From contig NZ_KI392031.1 in the NCBI RefSeq assembly GCF_000158475.2, forward strand, positions 1,673,583 to 1,737,582: DNA of 64,000 nucleotides. Direction: 5' to 3'. The translations under genes and the position numbers were made by a program. The DNA is from Oxalobacter paraformigenes (GTDB lineage Bacteria > Pseudomonadota > Gammaproteobacteria > Burkholderiales > Burkholderiaceae_D). A model generated the notes under the pieces. It was not told the origin of the DNA and ran no database searches. It worked only from the letters and a program-made list of their open reading frames with translations. Shown here in pieces: positions 49,033 through 57,554 of this stretch (the stretch's first letter is position 1; each line of letters opens with the position of its first letter).

Positions 49033-50562
49033 ATGAAATCGAGATTTCTTCCTGCGGCAGTTTGCAGCGCATTTCTGATTCTTTCAGGAGTCGTCTCTGC
49101 CCAGACAACCTTGACGGCAGCGGTCGATTACACCTTGAGAAACAATCCGGATGTGGCCATCGATATCCGGCAACGCCGTGCTATCGATGAAGCGCTGTTG
49201 GGTGCCTACAGCGGTTACCTGCCGAAAGTCGATATCGGCTGGGGCGTCGGCAAGGAAAAGGCCAGAAACAGTAATACCGGCTACCGCTGGAGCGACGACC
49301 TGACCCGTCAGGAAAAATCCGTTACCTTGCAACAAATGCTTTTCGACAGTTTCGCGACAGCCAATGAAGTCGCCCGCAATCGCGCCCGCATGCAATCGGC
49401 AGCTTACAAGGTTTCAGGCTCTTCCGAGCAGATTGCCCTGAAAGTGGTTGAAGCCTATTTAAACGTGCTCCGTCTTCGCGAAAATGTCCGGTTGACGCAG
49501 GAAAATCTGCAAAACCATCAAAAAACCTACGACCAGATTTCATTGAGAGCTACAAGCGGCATCGGCAGGCGTTCCGACGTCGATCAGGCGGAAGCCCGTC
49601 TGGCTCTGGCCAAATCGAATCTGATAGCAGCAGAAGCCAATCTGCGGGATGCGGAAATTGCTTACCAGCGCTATACCGGCATACTTCCGGACGATCTTGT
49701 CCAGCCAGACGGCCCATCTGACGAAATCATGCCCCAAAGTCTTGAAAACGCCATTGAAAAAGCACGTGACAATAACCCCCTTTTAAAGCAGGCCAAAGCG
49801 GATATCGACGCAGCGAATGCCCAATATGACGCAGCAAAATCGGCGTTTGGCCCCCGATTCGATATTCAGGCAGGTCTGAACTATATTGACAACTCTGGCG
49901 GCGTCGAAGGAGAAAACGATTCCAGATATGCCATGCTTCGCATGAACTGGAATCTTCTTCGGGGCGGCGCCGATTATGCCCGGCTGGGGGAAACCAAACA
50001 GCTCTCGTACCAGGCCATAGAAATCATGAAGCGGACTTTGATGCAACTTGACGAAAGCACCAGTCTGTCGTGGAACACCTATGTTTCCGCCCATGAACGT
50101 CTTCCAAATCTGCAACAGCATGCCGAATCAAGCTTGGCAACCCGCGACGCCTATACGAAACAGTTTGCCATCGGCCAGCGCACCCTGATTGACTTGCTCG
50201 ATACGGAAAACGAATATTACACATCAACTGTCGAATATGTGAACGGTCAATATATGGAACTGTTTGCGCGCTACAGATTGATGGCCGATACGGGAAATCT
50301 GCTGGCTTCACTGGACGTCAAACCGCTTGTCGAGAGCGATCCCTCGCAACGGGTCGAACACAGCAATCCCTGGTCCAAAAGCGATTACAAAAAAACCGGG
50401 ACACCACAATCCGTCGTTCAGGAAGAACCTGCCCAGCCCGAGCTGGAAATAGAGCCAGATGAAAAGACGACGGCTGCCGAACCGCTAGAGGCAACCTCCT
50501 CTCTTGAAAAAGAACCCGTCCTTGAACCGCAGCCCGATCTCATTCCTCAAAAAGCGGAATAA
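49033..50562 (+). CDS. Type I secretion outer-membrane channel, TolC/LapE family
   Basis: Outer-membrane exit duct for a type I exporter. The 509-residue protein has a signal peptide (cleaved near VVSAQ, residue 24), then the two TolC repeats: LRNNPDVAIDIRQRRAIDEA, VSGSSEQIALKVVEAYLNVL and, in the second half, NNPLLKQAKADIDAANAQY and QFAIGQRTLIDLLDTENEYY. A C-terminal tail of about 60 residues rich in Glu, Pro and Thr is an unusual addition. It precedes lapG and lapD but is set apart from them by a terminator, and it matches LapE/AggA-type channels. Confidence 0.9.
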   Translation: MKSRFLPAAVCSAFLILSGVVSAQTTLTAAVDYTLRNNPDVAIDIRQRRAIDEALLGAYSGYLPKVDIGWGVGKEKARNSNTGYRWSDDLTRQEKSVTLQQMLFDSFATANEVARNRARMQSAAYKVSGSSEQIALKVVEAYLNVLRLRENVRLTQENLQNHQKTYDQISLRATSGIGRRSDVDQAEARLALAKSNLIAAEANLRDAEIAYQRYTGILPDDLVQPDGPSDEIMPQSLENAIEKARDNNPLLKQAKADIDAANAQYDAAKSAFGPRFDIQAGLNYIDNSGGVEGENDSRYAMLRMNWNLLRGGADYARLGETKQLSYQAIEIMKRTLMQLDESTSLSWNTYVSAHERLPNLQQHAESSLATRDAYTKQFAIGQRTLIDLLDTENEYYTSTVEYVNGQYMELFARYRLMADTGNLLASLDVKPLVESDPSQRVEHSNPWSKSDYKKTGTPQSVVQEEPAQPELEIEPDEKTTAAEPLEATSSLEKEPVLEPQPDLIPQKAE

Positions 50563-50590
50563 CAAACCTTCCGGCTTGCCAATGTCCAAT

Positions 50591-50626
50591 ACCCGGCAAA
50601 CTTTTACGGTTTGCCGGTATGTTTTT
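50591..50626 (+). terminator. Intrinsic terminator after the TolC-like gene
   Basis: CCGGCAAAC (50593-50601) pairs with GTTTGCCGG (50609-50617), followed by TATGTTTTTA. It lies 28 bases after the stop, so lapG-lapD are transcribed separately or by read-through. Confidence 0.88.
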
Positions 50627-50696
50627 ACGCACGAAATCCATTTATGCGATAATCGAAAAACCGTTTCCGAAAAATTGTCTTATGCTTTTCTTATCC

Positions 50697-51374
50697 ATGA
50701 AATACAAGCGGACATTTCCTTTTTTCGGACGCCTTCTTTTTGTTATCTTCCTGGCAACTATGTTGCCGGTTTTTCTTCGCGCAGCCGATGTACTGCCGCC
50801 CTTGACCGCCGCTTACCTAAACAGTGCCGCGACAAAATACGGCATCAGCGCAAAAAAACGGCTTAAAGAGTGGGAAAACCTTTTAAAGAACGCTCAAAAC
50901 AGGCCGGAAACAGAAAAACTTCAGATCGTTAACGATTTTTTCAATCGCATTCGTTATGTGTCTGACCAGGAACACTGGGGAGTGACCGATTACTGGGCAA
51001 CGCCAGCTGAAATGCTGGCCAGTAACGGAGGCGATTGCGAAGACTACGCTATCGCCAAATACTTCACTCTGGTCGCCCTGAATGTCGATCCTGACAAACT
51101 GAAAATCACCTATGTCAAGGCACGCGTCAACAATAAAACAATTGCGCATATGGTTCTGACCTATTACGCCCGCCCCAACTCGATACCGCTTGTCCTGGAC
51201 AGTTTGAACCGTCAAATCAAACCGGCCAGCCAACGGCCGGATTTGACGCCGGTCTATGCCTTCAACGGTGACGGCCTCTGGATCATCAAATCGCGCAATC
51301 TGGGACGTGTTGGCGGGTCAAGCAAAATCCGGTTCTGGCGTGAAATGCAAAACAGGATGGGGAAAGAATTTTGA
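50697..51374 (+). CDS. lapG: Periplasmic adhesin-cleaving protease, LapG family
   Basis: Transglutaminase-like cysteine protease (BTLCP family) that cuts a large surface adhesin at its N-terminus and releases it from the cell. From ATG 50697 (MKYKRTFPFF; upstream ATGs are possible) the 225-residue protein has a signal segment to about residue 33 (ending FLRAAD). The catalytic triad is visible: Cys114 in GGDCEDYAIAKY, His151 in IAHMVLTYY and Asp168 in LVLDSLNRQ. The spacings, 37 and 17 residues, equal those I recall for Pseudomonas fluorescens LapG (C135, H172, D189). The Asp/Glu residues after Cys114 are those that bind calcium in the family. lapD follows 106 bases later. Confidence 0.93.
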   Translation: MKYKRTFPFFGRLLFVIFLATMLPVFLRAADVLPPLTAAYLNSAATKYGISAKKRLKEWENLLKNAQNRPETEKLQIVNDFFNRIRYVSDQEHWGVTDYWATPAEMLASNGGDCEDYAIAKYFTLVALNVDPDKLKITYVKARVNNKTIAHMVLTYYARPNSIPLVLDSLNRQIKPASQRPDLTPVYAFNGDGLWIIKSRNLGRVGGSSKIRFWREMQNRMGKEF

Positions 51375-51480
51375 AAATGGATAACTGCAGGTGCAAGGAA
51401 AAACAATTGCCGATAAAAAAACAAAGAATTAAACAGTTTGTTTTTTATTGTTAAAATGCCATGAACCGGAGACGACCGTT

Positions 51481-53472
51481 ATGACTTTACGGCGACAACT
51501 TACTTTTATTATTGCAACGCTTTTTGTATTGCTTTTCATCGGAACATTTGCCATCAATGTCCACAATACACGCGCGTATCTGAATGACCAGTTAAACAGT
51601 ATTTCGCAGGATATGGCAACGTCACTGGGTCTCACGCTGTCGCCATACATGGCGGAAAACGATATGGTGGTGATTGAAAGCCATGTCAACGCACTGTACG
51701 ACAGCGGTTATTATCGTGAAATCGTCATTTCCGACATCGACGGAAAACCTCTCATCGAACGGATCAGCAGCCATCCTGTCGAAAAAGTGCCGAACTGGTT
51801 CATCAATATGTTTCCCTTGCAAACCCCTCAGGGCGAAAGCCTGATCATGAGTGGCTGGACCCAGGCCGGTTCCGTCAAAGTAAGCGCTCATCCCGAATTC
51901 GCTTACATTCGCTTATGGTCAACCTGTGTCCAGTCTTTTTATCTTTTCCTGATCGGGTTCGCCGTGCTGTTCGGGCTGGTCATGATCGTTTTGCATTATG
52001 TGCTGCGCCCGCTTAAAGCGGTCCAGAAACAGGCGGAAGCCATTTCCAACAAGGAATACGTCATTCAGGCACAAATTCCCTGGACGCGCGAACTGCGGGA
52101 TGTGGTAACGGCCATGAATCTCATGTCTTCCAAAATAAAGGAACTCTTTAACCAACAGGAAGAAACGCTGGAACGCATCCGTAACGAAGCCTATACCGAC
52201 ACAACAACCGGACTGCCGAATCGTACCTACTTCACGATGAGATTGCAGCAAATGATCGAATCGGGATCGAGATTCGAACTGGGCGCCTTGTTTTTTATCG
52301 AAATCAGCCATCTTGCCGAAATCAACAAGAAATCAGGTCACATGGCCGGGGACACCCTGTTGAAAAGTGTTGCCCAACTGATCCGCCAACAGGTCACCCG
52401 GTTTTCTGTAAACGAAGTTTTGACCGCGCGATTATCCGGAACCACTTTCGCGGTTGCGATCAGCGGGATGACCGAGAAACAGGCAGAGGCCTTTGCACTT
52501 GCCTTCGCCAGAGAAATGGCCAGCCTGCACGGAAAAGGCCTGACTCCGTTTAGCGAAGTCGGTCACATCGGATTCGCCTTCCACTGGAACCAGTCGCTTT
52601 CGGAACTGTTGTCCGAAGCGGATATGGCATTAAGAGCCGCCCAGATAAAAGGGCCCAATACCACGCATTATCATCAGAACCATCTCATCAGTGAATTCGA
52701 CACGCTGACGGCAACCCAATGGATCGCGCTTTTAAACCGTGTTATCGAGGAAAAAAGATTTACCCTGCTTGTCCAGGCCGTCATGAACCCGGACGACCCT
52801 CCTTCAGTCAAACATCATGAGGTTTTGCTGCGTATCGCCAATGACGAAAACAAACTGATACCGGCCAGTCTTTTCATACCGATGATTCATCATTACGGCC
52901 TTACAAAGGCACTGGATAAAATGATCGTCGCAACTGTCCTCGATCTGCTCGACCGGCCGGAAAACAAAATGAAAAAGATAGCTGTCAATTTAATGCCGGC
53001 GTCTGTTTCCGATCCGGAGTTCGTAAACTGGCTCTCGTCGGAACTGGCGCGAAAACCCGCTCTTGCAAAACGGATCCTGTTCGAACTTGACGACTACGGC
53101 ATCGCACAGAATCTGCATGCCGCACAAACCTTCCAGCAAGCCGTTTCATCTTCAGGCGCCGGCATCGGCATCGACCATTTTGGCCGCAACGTCACGACGC
53201 TGAGTTCCATTGGCAAACTGACACCGGTTTATCTGAAAATCGACGGCAGTTTTATCCGGCTGATCGACAAAAACAGGGACAATCAACGCTTTGTGGAAAT
53301 ACTCGTCAACATGGCCCACGCCCAGGATATCTGCGTGATTGCGGAATCCATTGAAAATGAAAAAGAAATGGAACTGGTCAAAAACCTGCATGTGGACGGC
53401 TTGCAGGGTTACGCTTTGCACCGTCCTGAAATCTGGATGAGCAATATTCCCGAAGACAGGAACAATTCGTGA
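51481..53472 (+). CDS. lapD: Inside-out c-di-GMP receptor, LapD family
   Basis: Inner-membrane receptor that senses cytoplasmic c-di-GMP and sequesters LapG in the periplasm. From ATG 51481 (GGAG upstream) it has 663 residues: TM1 (about 8-25), a periplasmic domain with the Gly-Trp pair at 125-126 (IMSGWTQAG) that corresponds to the LapG-binding tryptophan of P. fluorescens LapD, TM2 (about 150-175), a HAMP region, a GGDEF domain and an EAL domain. Both enzyme motifs are degenerate: ARLSGTTFAV replaces GGDEF and HHEVLLR replaces EALLR, so it should bind but not make or cut c-di-GMP. The DNA-level order lapG-lapD is that of the known switch. Confidence 0.94.
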   Translation: MTLRRQLTFIIATLFVLLFIGTFAINVHNTRAYLNDQLNSISQDMATSLGLTLSPYMAENDMVVIESHVNALYDSGYYREIVISDIDGKPLIERISSHPVEKVPNWFINMFPLQTPQGESLIMSGWTQAGSVKVSAHPEFAYIRLWSTCVQSFYLFLIGFAVLFGLVMIVLHYVLRPLKAVQKQAEAISNKEYVIQAQIPWTRELRDVVTAMNLMSSKIKELFNQQEETLERIRNEAYTDTTTGLPNRTYFTMRLQQMIESGSRFELGALFFIEISHLAEINKKSGHMAGDTLLKSVAQLIRQQVTRFSVNEVLTARLSGTTFAVAISGMTEKQAEAFALAFAREMASLHGKGLTPFSEVGHIGFAFHWNQSLSELLSEADMALRAAQIKGPNTTHYHQNHLISEFDTLTATQWIALLNRVIEEKRFTLLVQAVMNPDDPPSVKHHEVLLRIANDENKLIPASLFIPMIHHYGLTKALDKMIVATVLDLLDRPENKMKKIAVNLMPASVSDPEFVNWLSSELARKPALAKRILFELDDYGIAQNLHAAQTFQQAVSSSGAGIGIDHFGRNVTTLSSIGKLTPVYLKIDGSFIRLIDKNRDNQRFVEILVNMAHAQDICVIAESIENEKEMELVKNLHVDGLQGYALHRPEIWMSNIPEDRNNS

Positions 53473-53585
53473 AAAAGCTGCGCAAATCGTTAAAAACAAA
53501 GGAACTGTTTGGCACATTTCCAACGATTCTTTCAGGAAACGTCTTCTCTCACTTCTTTTCTCCCATCCGCCAAGACAAATATCCC

Positions 53586-53614
53586 GTTTAAGCTTAAAAT
53601 AATACTGCTTAAAC
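53586..53614 (+). promoter_or_regulatory. GTTTAAGC inverted repeat upstream of the exporter operon
   Basis: GTTTAAGC (53586-53593) and GCTTAAAC (53607-53614) form a perfect 8-bp inverted repeat with a 13-base spacer; the left half extends into the 12-bp palindrome TTTAAGCTTAAA. It lies about 120 bases before the 115-residue protein gene. The same octamer recurs upstream of the LuxR-type gene. Confidence 0.5.
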
Positions 53615-53732
53615 AAAACGTTTCAACAGGAAAACGTGCTGCGATCAATCGACAAAAACGGTAGGGCTTTCCCGATCCAGGTTGCGTTCTTTTGTGCAAA
53701 CCCTTTAAACAACCTGCCGGAGATAAAAAACG

Positions 53733-54080
53733 ATGCCCTATGTACAGCGAAACCAGCAGGGAGAAATTGTTGCGCTTACTGCTGAACCCGTCCGGCCAGA
53801 CGATCAGCAACTCAGCCTCGACAGCCCTGAAGTCCTGCAATTCCTGGCCGGAGGCAGTTCCGTTTCTGATAGAAACAAACAATATTTCGAACTGCTGGCA
53901 CAGGATCTGCAACAAATCCGGATTCTGGAAGACCTTATCGACCTGTTGACCGCAAAAGGCGTCATTCTTTTTTCCGAACTTCCGCCGGCAGCGCAGCAAA
54001 AGATTCTGAACAAAAAAAATACCCGCGAACAACTCGATCAGTCGAACGATATCATCGTACAGGACGACGCGCTTTTGTAA
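53733..54080 (+). CDS. Small conserved protein in the Lap cluster, function unknown
   Basis: A 115-residue cytoplasmic-type protein with no signal or membrane segment. It begins MPYVQRNQQGEIVALTAEP, a start shared with a family of short proteins sometimes mislabelled as tryptophan synthase beta subunits; nothing here supports such an enzyme. The middle (FELLAQDLQQIRILEDLIDLLTAKGVI) is strongly helical and may dimerise. The C-terminus is acidic. GGAG precedes the ATG by 10 bases. It lies 63 bases before lapB and probably shares its transcript, so a role in adhesin export or retention is possible. Confidence 0.75.
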   Translation: MPYVQRNQQGEIVALTAEPVRPDDQQLSLDSPEVLQFLAGGSSVSDRNKQYFELLAQDLQQIRILEDLIDLLTAKGVILFSELPPAAQQKILNKKNTREQLDQSNDIIVQDDALL

Positions 54081-54143
54081 CCGGCCGGTTATTCAATTAC
54101 CTAAAGAAACACATTCCGTTTCCACTTCATCGGAACAGTCCAA

Positions 54144-56312
54144 ATGACAGATACCAATCCCCCTCCAGAATGGAAAATACCTCTTGACGCGTTGATGTCG
54201 GACGATCCGTTACTGCGCTGTCTGGTCATCATGACCCGGCTTTACCAGCGCCCCTTTTCGGCGCAAACCTTGACAGCCGGACTTCCGCTTGAAAACGGCC
54301 ATCTGACGCCCGAACTTTTTCTTCGGGCGGCCCACCGTGCAGGACTGACCGGAAGGGTTACCAAACGGAACCTGCTGGATATTTCCACCATGACATTTCC
54401 CGTTGTCCTGCTTTTGAAAAACGGAAACGCCTGTGTTGCCACCACCAGAAACGAAGCCAACGTCTGGACCGTTATCCAGCCCGAATCGGATGGCGGTGCA
54501 GTCCAGATCTCAACCGAGGAACTTTCAAAGTTTTACAACGGTTTCGTTATTTTCTGCCGGCCTTCCTTCCACTTTGATTCCCGCGCTCATGAACACATCA
54601 TTCCCGAAAGCCGGCACTGGTTCTGGAGTGTTTTCAGACAATCCTGGCCCCTTTATTCGGAAGTATTGATTGCCTCGTTTCTGATCAATGTCTTCGCGCT
54701 GGTCACCCCGCTTTTCACCATGAATGTATACGACCGGGTCGTTCCGAATCAGGCATACGAAACCTTGTGGGTACTCGGTATCGGCATTTTCATCGTGTAC
54801 GTTTTCGATCTGATCATGAAAACGCTCAGGGCCTATTTTCTTGATGTCGCCGGCAAACGGGTCGATATTATTTTATCATCGGCGATCTTCGAAAAGATTT
54901 TGGGGCTGAAAGCGGCCGTCCGGCCAAGATCGGTAGGCAGTCTTGCCAACAATCTGCAGGAATTCGAAATGTTCCGGGATTTCATCACGTCGGCAACCAT
55001 CACCACCCTGATCGATCTGCCTTTTACCGTTCTGTTTTTGCTGATCATCCTTTGGATCGGCGGTCCACTCGTTCTGGTGCCTCTGGCAGCCATTCCCGTG
55101 ATTATTCTGGTGGCTCTCACCCTTCAACGTCCGCTGCAAAGCGTCATTCAAAAGAGTTTCCGGGTCGGTTCGCAAAAACACGCCACGCTGATTGAAACCT
55201 TGACCGGAATCGATACGATCAAGGCTGCCGACGCTGAAGGCGTTGCGCAACGAAAGTGGGAAAGAATCATCGGCGAACAAAGTGACCTGAGCCTGAAGTC
55301 AAAACTCTTGACAACGGCCATTGTGAACCAGTCCGGACTGTTCCAGCAACTGGCTTATGTCGGGGTCGTTATCGTAGGCGTCTATCTGATTTCCAGCCAC
55401 ATACTGACAATGGGCGGTCTGATTGCCTGTTCCATGCTAACCGGTCGCATTACGGCCCCGCTCGCACAGGTCGCCAGCCTGATTACACGTTACTATCAGG
55501 CCCGTGCGGCGGTGCAGGGGGTCGATGACATCATGAAACTGCCTGTCGAACGCATTCCGGGCAAAAATTACATTCATCGTCCGCGCCTGCGCGGCGATAT
55601 CGAATTCAGAAGCGTCACCTTCGCTTATCCCGGCCAAACCATTCCCGCCTTAAACAATGTCTCGTTCCGTATCCGGCAAGGTGAACGGGTCGGAATCATC
55701 GGCCGGATCGGATCGGGCAAATCGACTCTGGAAAAACTGATACTGGGTACTTACGAGCCGAACGAAGGTTCCGTCTGGATCGACGGAGTCGATCTTCAAC
55801 AGATCGATCCGGCCGATCTGCGACGTAACATCGGCTACATCCCACAGGATGTCATGCTCTTTTTCGGTTCGGTAAAGGACAATATCGTCCTCGGTGCCCC
55901 TTACGTGGATGACGCCATGGTACTGCGGGCAGCCGAAATTGCCGGTGTGTCTGAATTCGTCAATCGTCACCCGCAGGGTTTCGACATGCCGATCGGCGAA
56001 CGGGGAGAAGGCTTGTCGGGTGGGCAGCGGCAGTCGGTAGCCAATGCCAGAGCGCTGTTGCTGAACCCTCCGATTTACATTTTCGACGAACCAAGCAATT
56101 CTCTCGACAACCGCTCGGAAGAAAATTTCAAGAAACGACTCGCGGCGCAACTCGGCAATCACACCCTGCTTCTGGTCACGCATCGCGCTTCCCTGCTGGC
56201 GCTCGTGGATCGCCTGATTGTCATGGACAACGGCCAGATCATCGCCGACGGCCCCAAAGAACAAGTGATGCAAGCATTGTCTGGAGGAAAGTTGCATGTC
56301 GCAAAAAACTGA
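54144..56312 (+). CDS. lapB: Type I secretion ABC transporter, LapB family
   Basis: Inner-membrane ABC exporter that drives secretion of large adhesins. The 722-residue protein has an N-terminal C39-like domain (about 1-140) that lacks the catalytic cysteine and so should bind rather than cut the substrate, a six-helix membrane domain (about 165-440), and an ATPase with Walker A GRIGSGKST near 519-527, signature LSGGQRQ near 623 and Walker B IYIFDEPSNSLD near 644. It overlaps lapC by 17 bases. Its closest known type is LapB, with RTX adhesins as cargo; the cargo gene is not in the window. Confidence 0.93.
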   Translation: MTDTNPPPEWKIPLDALMSDDPLLRCLVIMTRLYQRPFSAQTLTAGLPLENGHLTPELFLRAAHRAGLTGRVTKRNLLDISTMTFPVVLLLKNGNACVATTRNEANVWTVIQPESDGGAVQISTEELSKFYNGFVIFCRPSFHFDSRAHEHIIPESRHWFWSVFRQSWPLYSEVLIASFLINVFALVTPLFTMNVYDRVVPNQAYETLWVLGIGIFIVYVFDLIMKTLRAYFLDVAGKRVDIILSSAIFEKILGLKAAVRPRSVGSLANNLQEFEMFRDFITSATITTLIDLPFTVLFLLIILWIGGPLVLVPLAAIPVIILVALTLQRPLQSVIQKSFRVGSQKHATLIETLTGIDTIKAADAEGVAQRKWERIIGEQSDLSLKSKLLTTAIVNQSGLFQQLAYVGVVIVGVYLISSHILTMGGLIACSMLTGRITAPLAQVASLITRYYQARAAVQGVDDIMKLPVERIPGKNYIHRPRLRGDIEFRSVTFAYPGQTIPALNNVSFRIRQGERVGIIGRIGSGKSTLEKLILGTYEPNEGSVWIDGVDLQQIDPADLRRNIGYIPQDVMLFFGSVKDNIVLGAPYVDDAMVLRAAEIAGVSEFVNRHPQGFDMPIGERGEGLSGGQRQSVANARALLLNPPIYIFDEPSNSLDNRSEENFKKRLAAQLGNHTLLLVTHRASLLALVDRLIVMDNGQIIADGPKEQVMQALSGGKLHVAKN

Positions 56313-57489
56313 AGACGCCAAGAGCACAAATAGCTCGGCAAAACGGCTTGACCGTTTCAAAAACTGGATTCTTCCTCCGAATGATCCCAATGTTCCTTCG
56401 CGTGAAGACATTCCCTTCATGCCAACCCGGTTGAGCGCTTTTTTCCTTAACCCGCCCCGGGCCAGTTTTCTGATTATCCGTTTTACGCTGATCCTGTTCG
56501 TGCTGGCTTTCATATGGGCCTGTTTTTCCCGGCTTGACGAAATCACGACAGCGGACGGCAAAGTCATTCCTTCCAGTAATGTTCAAATCATCCAGAACCT
56601 GGAAGGCGGTATCGTCTCGGAAATTCCTATCAAAATCGGCGAACTCGTCCACAAGGATCAGATCGTCATGAAACTGGATGAAACCCGCTTCGCTTCTTCT
56701 GCGGAAGAAACCAAAGCCAGTATTAGTGTCTTGCAGGAACAGGTCGCTCAAAGGGAACAGGAACTGGTCGAAAAACGTTCGCGTCTTGCACAGCTCCAGC
56801 AAAGTTACGGCTATATCAACAAGGAACTGCAAATGTCCAAACCCCTGCTTAAACAGGGGGTCGTCTCGGAAGTGGAAATTTTGCGCCTGCAGCGTCAGGT
56901 ATCCGATCTTCGGGGGGAAATGGACGCGACACGCCTTGCCATTCCACGGCTGCAGTCACAGTTGAACGAGGCGAAAAGCAAGCTTGAAGGGGCAACGGCG
57001 ACCGAAACGGCAGCGAAAGACCGTCTCGACAGAACGACTATCCGTTCACCCGTTGAAGGGATTATCAAAACAATCGCCATCAACACCGTTGGCGGCGTTA
57101 TCCAGCCTGGCATGAACGTGATGGAAATCGTACCGGTCGAGGACAATCTGCTTATCGAGGGCCGCGTCAAACCCAGCGATGTCGGTTTTCTCAAAGCCGG
57201 ACAACCTGCCACGGTTAAAATTTCGGCTTATGATTTTTCGATTTATGGCGGACTTGAAGCCGAGGTCGAAAATATTTCAGCCGATTCTATTACGAACGAC
57301 CGTGGTGAAAGTTTTTATCTAGTCCGGGTCAGAACCAAGAAAAATTACCTTGGCTCTGACGACAGACCTCTTCCCATCATTCCAGGCATGATGGCGACAG
57401 CCAGCATCAAAACCGGCAGCAAGAGTATCATGAATTATCTCCTGAAGCCCATTTTCAAGGCAAAAACGGAAGCGTTGCGGGAGAGATAG
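56296..57489 (+). CDS. lapC: Type I secretion membrane fusion protein, LapC/HlyD family
   Basis: Periplasmic adaptor that joins LapB to the outer-membrane channel. The 397-residue protein has a cytoplasmic N-terminus, one transmembrane helix (FLIIRFTLILFVLAFIWACFS, about 55-75), the lipoyl half-motif IIQNLEGGIVSEIPIKIGE, a long coiled coil (about 130-235) with PLLKQGVVSEVEILRL, and the C-terminal barrel PGMMATASIKTGSKSI. GGAGG lies seven bases before the ATG inside lapB. A 15-bp terminator hairpin follows. Confidence 0.94.
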   Translation: MSQKTEDAKSTNSSAKRLDRFKNWILPPNDPNVPSREDIPFMPTRLSAFFLNPPRASFLIIRFTLILFVLAFIWACFSRLDEITTADGKVIPSSNVQIIQNLEGGIVSEIPIKIGELVHKDQIVMKLDETRFASSAEETKASISVLQEQVAQREQELVEKRSRLAQLQQSYGYINKELQMSKPLLKQGVVSEVEILRLQRQVSDLRGEMDATRLAIPRLQSQLNEAKSKLEGATATETAAKDRLDRTTIRSPVEGIIKTIAINTVGGVIQPGMNVMEIVPVEDNLLIEGRVKPSDVGFLKAGQPATVKISAYDFSIYGGLEAEVENISADSITNDRGESFYLVRVRTKKNYLGSDDRPLPIIPGMMATASIKTGSKSIMNYLLKPIFKAKTEALRER

Positions 57490-57493
57490 TTTT

Positions 57494-57527
57494 GATGGAA
57501 ACGGCGCTAAAAAGCGCCGTTTCCATC
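57494..57527. terminator. Perfect 15-bp hairpin between lapC and the LuxR-type gene
   Basis: GATGGAAACGGCGCT and AGCGCCGTTTCCATC flank an AAAA loop, starting five bases after the lapC stop. It lies between convergent genes and probably stops transcription from both sides; the T-run is short (TTATT). Confidence 0.85.
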
Positions 57528-57554
57528 TTATTCCCGCGGCAAACACCTCCGGTA

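Noticed and set aside
51412-51447. AT-only inverted repeat (AAAAAACAAA...TTTGTTTTTT) between lapG and lapD
   Set aside because: No GC pairs to speak of, so it is too weak to be called a terminator; it may only reflect an AT-rich promoter.
55650-56567. 305-codon minus-strand open frame opposite lapB and lapC
   Set aside because: It spans the lapB-lapC overlap in antisense and has no domain; the plus-strand genes are clear.
56841-56860. GCTTAAAC inside a CCCCTG...CAGGGG palindrome in lapC
   Set aside because: It encodes the conserved PLLKQG segment of HlyD-type adaptors, so the palindrome is best explained by coding constraint rather than by an operator.
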